Assembly (NCBI GenBank): GCA_040900215.1
Contig: JBBDZL010000013.1
Coordinates: forward strand, 1 to 22,803
Direction of reading: 5' to 3'
Source of the DNA: 9FT-COMBO-53-11 sp040900215
GTDB lineage: Bacteria > Patescibacteriota > WWE3 > 9FT-COMBO-53-11
DNA: 22,803 nt
Part shown: positions 13,430 to 18,320 of the stretch, piece by piece
How positions within the stretch are numbered: position 1 is the stretch's first letter
Layout: each line of letters starts with the position of its first letter
The notes under the pieces: model-generated
What the model saw: only the letters and a program-made list of their open reading frames with translations
What the model was told of the DNA's origin: nothing
Databases searched by the model: none
Translations under genes and position numbers: made by a program

Positions 13430-13893
13430 TGGCAGAAGAAACAAAAGAAGAAAAGTTGAGCGAAGCGAAATCCGCCTCTGGCGGGAAGGCCGCGGTTAAG
13501 CTCTCCAAGAAAGCGCAAGAAATACTCGATGCGGTGGGAGAGATGTCCGTTTTAGAACTCAATGATCTGGTGAAATCCCTGGAAGAGAAGTTTGGCGTTT
13601 CGTCCGCTCCGATGGCAGTTGCTGCTCCGGCGGCGGGTGGTGCTCCGGCCGGCGGGGAAGCCGCTCAGGCGGAAGAGAAAGCCGCTTACGACGTGGTCCT
13701 AACAGGATCAGGCGAAAACAAGATCGCGGTGATCAAAGCCCTGCGCGAACTAAACCAGAACTTGGGATTGGCGGAAGCCAAGGGCCTCGCTGATAACCCC
13801 GGCAAAGCAATCCTCGAAGGAGCGAAGAAAGAGGAAGCGGAAGCGGCGAAGAAAAAGTTGGAAGCGGCCGGGGCTAAGGTCGAGCTCAAGTAA
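13429..13893 (+). CDS. rplL: 50S ribosomal protein L7/L12
   Basis: This 154-residue protein has the N-terminal dimerisation helices (LSKKAQEILDAVGEMSVLELNDLVKSLEEKFGV), an Ala/Gly/Pro hinge and the factor-binding C-terminal domain with NKIAVIKALRELNQNLGLAEAKGL and KVELK at the end. It is longer than the usual 120-130 residues because of an N-terminal extension of about 24 residues, partly encoded by a palindromic repeat (13451-13490, KLSEAKSASGGKA). It overlaps rplJ by one base and ends two bases from the convergent rpmB. Confidence 0.96.
   Translation: MAEETKEEKLSEAKSASGGKAAVKLSKKAQEILDAVGEMSVLELNDLVKSLEEKFGVSSAPMAVAAPAAGGAPAGGEAAQAEEKAAYDVVLTGSGENKIAVIKALRELNQNLGLAEAKGLADNPGKAILEGAKKEEAEAAKKKLEAAGAKVELK
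13451..13490 (+). repeat. in-frame palindromic repeat in rplL
   Basis: Forty bases beginning AAAAGTTGAGCGAAGC and ending in CCGCC-TCT-GGCGG-GAAGGC form a short stem. The same sequence, split in two, is present in rplA at 11920-11989. Confidence 0.65.
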
Positions 13894-13895
13894 AT

Positions 13896-14069
13896 TTAGT
13901 TGGTCCGCCCGGCTTTCTTTCCTCGTTTGAGGCAGGAGGTGCAGAACCATTTCCCGTGGTACTTTTGGAAATTAACTCGGAACTTTCGCGGGCTGGATTT
14001 TTTGGAGTGGCCGGCAACGGTCCGTCCCGTTTGGTGGCCCTTGCCGCAGTTGGCGCATGTTTTTCCCAT
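13896..14069 (-). CDS. rpmB: 50S ribosomal protein L28, zinc-ribbon type
   Basis: This 57-residue basic protein begins MGKTCANCGKGHQTG and has FCTSCLKRGK near its end, giving two CxxC pairs (Cys5/8 and Cys43/46) that should bind zinc. HSKKSSPRKFRVNFQK is the typical L28 middle. ATG 14069 is preferred over the longer frame starting at 14087 because it gives the family N-terminus and because an extended -10 (14078-14083) ends eight bases upstream, implying a leaderless transcript. It is convergent with rplL (two bases apart). Confidence 0.85.
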   Translation of the reverse strand: MGKTCANCGKGHQTGRTVAGHSKKSSPRKFRVNFQKYHGKWFCTSCLKRGKKAGRTN

Positions 14070-14077
14070 GACCCCAG

Positions 14078-14083
14078 ATTCTA
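14078..14083 (-). promoter_or_regulatory. -10 of rpmB (leaderless)
   Basis: On the minus strand TGGTAGAAT is an extended -10 whose end lies eight bases before ATG 14069. No Shine-Dalgarno follows. Confidence 0.45.
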
Positions 14084-14130
14084 CCACGGACTTATTGCCA
14101 ACGGTGACTGGGGTGCGCTAAGCTGATGCA

Positions 14131-14742
14131 ATGCAGTTTTCTCCTGAAGAAATCCGCGATTTGTTCAAAGCCTGGGCAGCGGTCTCTCTAGCGATTGCAA
14201 TTGCGATCCTGGGATTTGACTCCATTTCCACTCTGGGCCTGCCGGTTTTGATCAGGGCCTTTGCGATTTATTCCCTCACCGTCGGGACTTCCTTCATTGC
14301 CCACGAGATCTTCGGGCACAAGTTCTTGGCCCAGCGATATCACCTCTTCGCCGAGTTTCGGGCCGACGATCTGCTCCTGCTTTTAGCGGTGCTTCTCTCT
14401 TTTACCGGTTTTGTCTTCGCCGCCCCGGGAGCGGTCGTGATCGGGGGAGTAACCCGGGTGAACACCTACGGGAAGATTGCGGCTTCCGGACCTCTGGTAA
14501 ACATCCTGCTGGCGCTGACTTTCGGTTTTCTCTCCCGCGCCGGCGTTTCCTTGGTCCTGCCGCTCTATGACAATCAAGGGATTGACCTGATCTCCTCCAG
14601 CTACCAAATCAACTCTTGGTTGGCGCTGTTCAACCTGCTTCCGTTGGGGATCCTGGACGGAGCAAAGGTGATGGCCTGGAATCGAAAAGTCTGGCTCGGT
14701 CTGACCGCGATCGCCGCCGTCCTCTTCTTCGGGGTGATTTAG
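14131..14742 (+). CDS. M50-like (site-2 protease type) membrane protein
   Basis: This 203-residue, very hydrophobic protein has about five to six membrane segments. AHEIFGHKFLAQRY (57-70) resembles the metal-binding helix of M50 peptidases but has three residues between HE and H rather than two. A later NLLPLGILDGAKVMAW (near 167-182) matches the second M50 motif, whose aspartate is the third zinc ligand. The family cleaves proteins within membranes. The extra residue makes activity uncertain; a non-peptidase homologue is possible. The gene is divergent from rpmB with 61 bases between starts and has no Shine-Dalgarno. Confidence 0.75.
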   Translation: MQFSPEEIRDLFKAWAAVSLAIAIAILGFDSISTLGLPVLIRAFAIYSLTVGTSFIAHEIFGHKFLAQRYHLFAEFRADDLLLLLAVLLSFTGFVFAAPGAVVIGGVTRVNTYGKIAASGPLVNILLALTFGFLSRAGVSLVLPLYDNQGIDLISSSYQINSWLALFNLLPLGILDGAKVMAWNRKVWLGLTAIAAVLFFGVI

Positions 14743-14789
14743 ATTTGCTATTATTAGGTTGCCTGCTTGGTTTGTTTGGCCGGTGAGCA

Positions 14790-14874
14790 ATTCCGCAAAC
14801 CTGCTTCGCAGGGACCCCTAATCGCCTCGGTCTTTGGACCGGGACTGCGGGGACCCACTTATCTTTTCGTGGGA
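14790..14874. repeat. cluster of small palindromes after the M50-like gene
   Basis: The gap 14743-14914 holds three hairpins: CCTGC-TTC-GCAGG (14800-14812), CGGTC-TTTG-GACCG (14828-14841) and CCCAC/GTGGG (14854-14873). GGGACCC occurs twice. None is followed by a T-run on the plus strand, so they look like dispersed palindromic repeats rather than terminators. Confidence 0.45.
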
Positions 14875-14914
14875 TTTGCTCAGCTCAAAGCGCCGACGGC
14901 CGGGTGGGTTTTTA

Positions 14915-15424
14915 TTATCTTCCCTTTAATTGCTCTTCGATTTGGCGTTCGATCTCCTCCTGATTAAGGGGTTCCAGCATTTTATTGAGTTCCGGGTCTT
15001 GAGTGACATCCACCCCCATTTTTTTAAGAATCTCGGCCAGGATCTTAAGGATTTTAGTATTCTCCTGCTCGGTAATGATGTCAATCTGCAAGCCCATTTC
15101 CTCGCGCAGGCTGTTGACCCGCTCCTGCCGGTTTTGGGTGATCAGCACAAAGATCGCGAGGATGATCGCTTCCAGCGAGACCGTTGTCGTTAGAAAGATG
15201 TGGGGGTAAGGGTCGAACGGCTTTAGCCCCGGAACCATTTCTGAATTAAGAATTAGCCAGGTAGCGAACCAAGCGGTGTTAATAATCAGAAACTCGGTCG
15301 TTCCGAAAACCGCCGCTACCCGATCTTCGATCTTCTCGATCCAGGATCGGCGGGAGCGCATTCGGGCCTCGACGCTCTCGATCGCGGTTTGGATTATCTG
15401 TCGCCGGCCGGTGTGGTTGGGCAT
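14915..15424 (-). CDS. DUF1003 family membrane protein
   Basis: This 169-residue protein has the DUF1003 pattern: a basic cytoplasmic N-terminus with SWIEKIEDRVAAVFGTTEFL, a first membrane helix (FLIINTAWFATWLILNS, about 45-61), FDPYPHIFLTTTVS, a second helix ending AIFVLITQNRQ (about 92-102), and a charged coiled tail with LREEMGLQIDI and EEIERQIEEQL. The function of the family is unknown. It lies 137 bases beyond tRNA-Trp on the same strand, but has its own extended -10 (15434-15439) nine bases before ATG. Confidence 0.88.
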   Translation of the reverse strand: MPNHTGRRQIIQTAIESVEARMRSRRSWIEKIEDRVAAVFGTTEFLIINTAWFATWLILNSEMVPGLKPFDPYPHIFLTTTVSLEAIILAIFVLITQNRQERVNSLREEMGLQIDIITEQENTKILKILAEILKKMGVDVTQDPELNKMLEPLNQEEIERQIEEQLKGR

Positions 15425-15433
15425 TCTGGGGGA

Positions 15434-15439
15434 ATTCTA
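15434..15439 (-). promoter_or_regulatory. -10 of the DUF1003 gene (nearly leaderless)
   Basis: On the minus strand TGCTAGAAT forms an extended -10; nine bases separate it from ATG 15424, allowing a leader of only about three bases. Confidence 0.4.
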
Positions 15440-15450
15440 GCAATAATTGA

Positions 15451-15560
15451 TTCCCGCCTTGGGCGGGAACAAATAGTCGCCTCGTTTCACTCGGGTGCTT
15501 ATGATTCACCTGCGGTGAACAAGTAGGCTCCTCGTCGCCAGAGGCGACTGCGGGTGCTTA
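15451..15560. repeat. two tandem palindromic repeat units
   Basis: Each unit begins with a hairpin ending in GAA (TTCCCGCC-TTG-GGCGGGAA at 15451-15469; TTCACC-TGC-GGTGAA at 15505-15519), continues CAARTAG then CTCG, and ends CGGGTGCTTA (15492-15501; 15551-15560). The second unit also has a nested hairpin GTCGCC-AGA-GGCGAC (15534-15548). The array separates tRNA-Trp from the DUF1003 gene. Confidence 0.6.
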
Positions 15561-15561
15561 C

Positions 15562-15635
15562 TGGCAGGCCCGGGAGGAGTCGAACCTCCAAAGCTCGCTC
15601 TGGAGGCGAGCGGTTTGCCATTAGCCTACGGGCCT
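15562..15635 (-). tRNA. tRNA-Trp (anticodon CCA)
   Basis: Acceptor AGGCCCG pairs with CGGGCCT, the anticodon loop CTCCAGA (anticodon at 15603-15601) closes a CTCGC/GCGAG stem, the T-loop is TTCGACT, the discriminator is G and CCA is encoded. Its first two bases overlap the rpmG stop codon. Confidence 0.95.
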
Positions 15636-15795
15636 AGATCTTTGTTTCCTTATGGAGCGTATACTTCCGCTCCTTCGGACAGAACTTCTTCAACTCCAGC
15701 TTCTCGCTTTTGTTCTTGTTCTTCCGCTGGGTGTAGTTGATGCTCCCGCATTCACTACACTTTAACCTGATAAAAATTCTTGCGCTTTTTGCCAT
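15634..15795 (-). CDS. rpmG: 50S ribosomal protein L33
   Basis: This 53-residue protein reads MAKSARIFIRLKCSECGS, then NYTQRKNKNKSEKLELKKFCP and ends YTLHKETKI, matching L33 over its full length. The first zinc pair CSEC is present (Cys13/16), but the second is CPKE instead of CPxC, leaving three cysteines, so zinc binding may be weakened. The gene sits between tRNA-Thr(GGT), eight bases upstream, and tRNA-Trp. Its TAG (15636-15634) shares its last two bases with the first two bases of the tRNA, so processing at the tRNA 5' end would remove part of the stop codon from the message. Confidence 0.93.
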   Translation of the reverse strand: MAKSARIFIRLKCSECGSINYTQRKNKNKSEKLELKKFCPKERKYTLHKETKI

Positions 15796-15803
15796 CTTTT
15801 ATC

Positions 15804-15879
15804 TGGAGCCGACACCCGGGGTCGAACCGGGGACCTCATTCTTACCAAGAATGCGCTCTACCAACTGAGCTATGTCGGC
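15804..15879 (-). tRNA. tRNA-Thr (anticodon GGT)
   Basis: Acceptor GCCGACA pairs with TGTCGGC, the anticodon stem CATTC/GAATG encloses TTGGTAA (anticodon at 15846-15844), the T-arm contains GGTTCGACC, and CCA is encoded. Eight bases separate it from the rpmG ATG. Confidence 0.95.
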
Positions 15880-15971
15880 CCTTCGACTACGCCCAGGGTA
15901 AACTTAAGTTTACACCGAACGCAGTGCTGTCCTCGCTCCGCTTGGTTGCAATCCGCTATCGCGAAGTGAGG
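15880..15971. repeat. repeat insertion between tRNA-Thr and tRNA-Tyr
   Basis: Ninety-two bases separate two tRNAs that are otherwise only a few bases from their neighbours. The insert begins with the 22-base repeat also present in glgA, includes the perfect palindrome GTAAACTTAAGTTTAC (15898-15913), and has further GC-rich short repeats such as CCTCGCTCCGC. It would be carried in the tRNA precursor. Confidence 0.55.
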
Positions 15972-16057
15972 TGGTGCTGGGAGAGGGATTCGAACCCCCG
16001 AAGGCGTAAGCCACCTCGTCTACAGCGAGGCCCATTTGACCGCTTTGGTATCCCAGC
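15972..16057 (-). tRNA. tRNA-Tyr (anticodon GTA)
   Basis: Acceptor GCTGGGA pairs with TCCCAGC, the anticodon stem CCTCG/CGAGG encloses CTGTAGA (anticodon at 16023-16021), a long class II variable arm follows, the discriminator is A and CCA is encoded. The 86-base length fits bacterial tRNA-Tyr. Confidence 0.95.
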
Positions 16058-16060
16058 TCC

Positions 16061-16136
16061 TGGAGCCGCCCCTCGGATTCGAACCGAGAATCTACTGTTT
16101 ACAGAACAGTTGCTCTAGCCGTTGAGCCAGGGCGGC
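16061..16136 (-). tRNA. tRNA-Thr (anticodon TGT)
   Basis: Acceptor GCCGCCC pairs with GGGCGGC, the anticodon stem ACTGT/ACAGT encloses TCTGTAA (anticodon at 16103-16101), the T-arm has GGTTCGAATCC, and CCA is encoded. It is the first gene of the cluster and lies three bases before tRNA-Tyr. Confidence 0.95.
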
Positions 16137-16140
16137 AATC

Positions 16141-16146
16141 ATTATA
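16141..16146 (-). promoter_or_regulatory. -10 of the tRNA cluster
   Basis: TATAAT on the minus strand lies four bases before the first base of tRNA-Thr(TGT), so transcription would start at or beside the mature 5' end. I see no good -35 at the standard distance. Confidence 0.45.
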
Positions 16147-16178
16147 CATTTTAACACGGGAGTAAGACCAGCAGTTTG

Positions 16179-16207
16179 TTGTCAACTGACCCATAGCGTG
16201 GTAAAAT
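16179..16207 (+). promoter_or_regulatory. promoter of the 51-residue membrane peptide
   Basis: TTGTCA (16179-16184), a 17-base spacer and TAAAAT (16202-16207) predict a start near 16214, giving a 27-base leader with AAAGGAGG. Confidence 0.6.
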
Positions 16208-16240
16208 TAAAACACATCCGTTCGGCAAAGGAGGCCAGGA

Positions 16241-16396
16241 GTGAAGAAGTTCGCTGTTCCCCTGTTCGTTCTGATCGTGGCAATTGGAGCCGGGGCTCAA
16301 GTCGCCCAACAGGTTCACCTGTTTTGGGGCATCGTCGTGGCGTTTCTGACGATACTCTTCGGCCTGATGGCGTTCGCCCCGATCTCCCGGATCTGA
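16241..16396 (+). CDS. small two-helix membrane protein of 51 residues
   Basis: I do not recognise this small gene, but it is complete: its own promoter, a strong Shine-Dalgarno AAAGGAGG, a GTG start, a TGA stop and a terminator nine bases later. The protein starts MKKFAVPLFVLIVAIGAGAQ (first membrane helix, about 4-20), has a short polar turn QVAQQVH, then a second helix LFWGIVVAFLTILFGLMAF (27-45), and ends in APISRI. The basic N-terminus suggests a helical hairpin with both ends inside. It could be a holin-like, toxin-like or regulatory membrane peptide; nothing nearby decides. Confidence 0.7.
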   Translation: MKKFAVPLFVLIVAIGAGAQVAQQVHLFWGIVVAFLTILFGLMAFAPISRI

Positions 16397-16404
16397 AGTT
16401 CCTC

Positions 16405-16440
16405 AACCCTTCTTGGGCAACCAGGGAGGGTTTTTGTTTT
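16405..16440 (+). terminator. terminator of the small membrane protein gene
   Basis: AACCCTTCTTGG pairs with CCAGGGAGGGTT over 12 pairs including G-U pairs, closed by a GCAA tetraloop of the GNRA type, then TTTGTTTT. It works on the plus strand. Confidence 0.8.
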
Positions 16441-16479
16441 GAAAAGAAAAACCCAGCACTTAATGCCATGTGCTGGGTT
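16441..16479 (-). terminator. terminator of the minus-strand gene at 16478
   Basis: AACCCAGCAC (16450-16459) and GTGCTGGGTT (16470-16479) are perfect reverse complements with a 10-base loop; on the minus strand the stem is followed by TTTCTTTTC. The stem includes the stop codon of the gene. Confidence 0.8.
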
Positions 16480-16858
16480 AGCTGCTGATCTTAACGAACA
16501 GGGCGCCGTCGTTAAATCGGGGCAGGATCTGGGCGTCTCCCAAGAGGTTTTTGGTCCCGTCCCCGGGTAGGACAAGCGCGCCGTCATTTCGGCTGGAAGG
16601 GATGATGTAGGCCAGCGGTTTTCCTTCCTGTTCTTCATCCGGCTCCACTCGGACGTAGATGTCCGAACTCTTAAACCAGCCGCGGTGCAAAAGGCCGTCA
16701 ATCAACTTTTCGATCCAGTTGAGATGATTGATACCGGTGATCCAGCTGGGAGGATCGGGAAGCTTGTAGACAAACGGTCCGCGGACCACTACCTTCTCGC
16801 CGACGGCCACCTGCTTACGAATGTTCCCTCGCAGCTTTCGGGGTCGCCGAATGCGCAT
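16478..16858 (-). CDS. hypothetical protein of 126 residues
   Basis: I do not recognise this protein. It starts with a basic segment MRIRRPRKLRGNIRKQ, followed by mixed strand and helix: VGEKVVVRGPFVYKLPDPPSW, NWIEKLIDGLLHRGW, then an acidic stretch VRVEPDEEQEGK, and a C-terminus with PGDGTKNLLGDAQILPRF. No signal peptide or membrane helix is seen; it is probably cytoplasmic. It has its own -10 (16889-16894), a Shine-Dalgarno GGAGAG before ATG, and a terminator (16441-16479). Although it follows fmt on the same strand by 46 bases, it appears to be a separate transcription unit. Confidence 0.75.
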   Translation of the reverse strand: MRIRRPRKLRGNIRKQVAVGEKVVVRGPFVYKLPDPPSWITGINHLNWIEKLIDGLLHRGWFKSSDIYVRVEPDEEQEGKPLAYIIPSSRNDGALVLPGDGTKNLLGDAQILPRFNDGALFVKISS

Positions 16859-16888
16859 CGTTCTCTCCTTCCTCTCTGCTTGATTAAG

Positions 16889-16894
16889 ATTCTA
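16889..16894 (-). promoter_or_regulatory. -10 of the hypothetical gene at 16478
   Basis: TGATAGAAT on the minus strand is an extended -10; transcription would start near 16882, giving a leader of about 24 bases with AAGGAGAG. Confidence 0.5.
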
Positions 16895-16904
16895 TCACCT
16901 TCCG

Positions 16905-17801
16905 CTAGGCGAGATAACCGTTTAGAAACTCTGTAAACGGGGTTGGGTTTTTGCCTTCAACCTGAACGGCATCCAGCGAGAGGGTTCCGTTTTCCAGGTG
17001 GGCTTGGAGAACCTTGAGGCGCAGGTTTTGGCGCCTTTGGTTTTTGAGTTCGCGATCCAGCTGTTCCGCCATCTCACCCACGGTCGTCCAAACCCCCGGC
17101 CAGGGGTTAAAAGCGCGGACCATCCGTTCGATTTGAATATTATTCTCTTGCCAGTTAACTTTTCCGTCATCCTTTTTGATCAGCTTGGTGAACGTCGCTA
17201 GGTCATGATCCTGCGGCCGGGGCGGGATTTTGCCGTTTAAATAACCCGGGATCGTTCGAGTCAGGAGCTCGCCTCCGAATTGGGCGAGCTTAACCATCGC
17301 GGTCGGCGTGGTTTCGGCGGCATCCAGGGTGACCTTCTTTTGCGAAAGGAGGGGGCCATGATCCATCTTTTCGTCCATCTGCATGATCGTGACGCCGGTT
17401 TCGAGATCGCCGTTCAGGATTGCGGCTTGGATCGGAGAGGCGCCGCGGTACTTGGGGAGCAGGGAGGGATGGACGTTGAGAGCTCCCTTTTCCGGTATTT
17501 CAAGAGTTTCCGGGGGGATGATCATGCCGTAGGAAGCCACCACGAAAAGCTGGGGTCTTTCGGCTAACAGCTTACGGCTAATAGCTAACAGATTTTCCTT
17601 ATCGGCGGGGTTGAAGACCTTGATTTTGTGCTCCTTCGCGAGGGCTTTGACAGGAGAAGGCGTCAGTTGCTGGTCTCGTCCGACCGGCCGGTCGGGCTGG
17701 GTAACAACTGCGGCAACGTCAAAATTCCCATCCAGCAGTCTTTGAAGCACGATCTGGCCGAAGAGGGGGGTGCCGAAGAATACGATGCGGGGTTTTGCCA
17801 C
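16905..17801 (-). CDS. fmt: methionyl-tRNA formyltransferase
   Basis: This 298-residue protein formylates initiator Met-tRNA using 10-formyl-tetrahydrofolate. RIVFFGTPLFGQIVLQRLL opens the Rossmann domain, ALNVHPSLLPKYRGASPIQAA (residues about 105-125) and MDEKMDHGPLL contain the conserved catalytic segment, and RAFNPWPGVWT lies in the C-terminal OB-like domain. It begins with GTG nine bases after def, consistent with the conserved priA-def-fmt operon. A four-unit heptamer array (17562-17589) encodes LLAISRKLLA between the first domain segments without clearly lengthening the protein. Confidence 0.96.
   Translation of the reverse strand: MAKPRIVFFGTPLFGQIVLQRLLDGNFDVAAVVTQPDRPVGRDQQLTPSPVKALAKEHKIKVFNPADKENLLAISRKLLAERPQLFVVASYGMIIPPETLEIPEKGALNVHPSLLPKYRGASPIQAAILNGDLETGVTIMQMDEKMDHGPLLSQKKVTLDAAETTPTAMVKLAQFGGELLTRTIPGYLNGKIPPRPQDHDLATFTKLIKKDDGKVNWQENNIQIERMVRAFNPWPGVWTTVGEMAEQLDRELKNQRRQNLRLKVLQAHLENGTLSLDAVQVEGKNPTPFTEFLNGYLA
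17562..17589. repeat. in-frame heptamer array in fmt
   Basis: Four consecutive units on the plus strand read GGCTAAC, AGCTTAC, GGCTAAT, AGCTAAC. The number of units and the period equal those in priA and at the first four-helix-bundle locus, but the unit sequence differs. Confidence 0.6.
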
Positions 17802-17810
17802 GATTTAAGG

Positions 17811-18320
17811 TTAGCGCTTTTGAAACTTTTCTTCCAGTTCTTTTTCGGTGAGGAACGGACCGATGGCGCGGGAGGTGATCAATTTTCCGTCCAAGTGATC
17901 GATCTCATGTTGGAAAATTCGGGCCAGGAAACCTTCGGCCTTGATTGTGAGCGTTTCCCCTTTCAGGTCTTGGAATTGGACCGTGACCGTTTCGGCCCGT
18001 TCCACCTCGCCGTATTGGTTCGGGACGGAGAGACAGCCCTCGTATTCTTTGGCGCCGGCCGAGGAACGGGAAACAATCCGGGGGTTTACGATCGTCATCA
18101 GGTGCGGAGCGCTGTCCTGTTCTTCCGGATTGAGGCGAACGATCGCTAGTCGGAGGTCCAGCCCAACCTGGTTGGCGGAGAGGCCCACCCCCTCCGGGTC
18201 CTTTTGGTTCTTAAGGGTTTCCTCCATTTCCCGCACAATTTCTCGAAGCCGGTCGTCGAACTTCTCCACCTTTTTGGTCGGTGTAGATAGGATTTTTTCT
18301 GGAGCGGTGATGATTTTCAT
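17811..18320 (-). CDS. def: peptide deformylase
   Basis: This 169-residue protein removes the N-formyl group from nascent chains. All three family motifs are present: GVGLSANQVG (motif 1), EGCLSVP (motif 2, metal cysteine) and HEIDHLDG (motif 3, HExxH with two metal histidines and the catalytic glutamate). Length is standard. ATG overlaps the priA stop by four bases (ATGA), so translation is coupled, and fmt follows nine bases later; the pair completes the formylation cycle. Confidence 0.97.
   Translation of the reverse strand: MKIITAPEKILSTPTKKVEKFDDRLREIVREMEETLKNQKDPEGVGLSANQVGLDLRLAIVRLNPEEQDSAPHLMTIVNPRIVSRSSAGAKEYEGCLSVPNQYGEVERAETVTVQFQDLKGETLTIKAEGFLARIFQHEIDHLDGKLITSRAIGPFLTEKELEEKFQKR

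Noticed and set aside
15780..16118. Plus-strand reading frame of 112 codons through the tRNA cluster
   Set aside because: It is antisense to three tRNAs and part of rpmG; peptides such as SRHPGSNRGP are typical antisense-tRNA artefacts.
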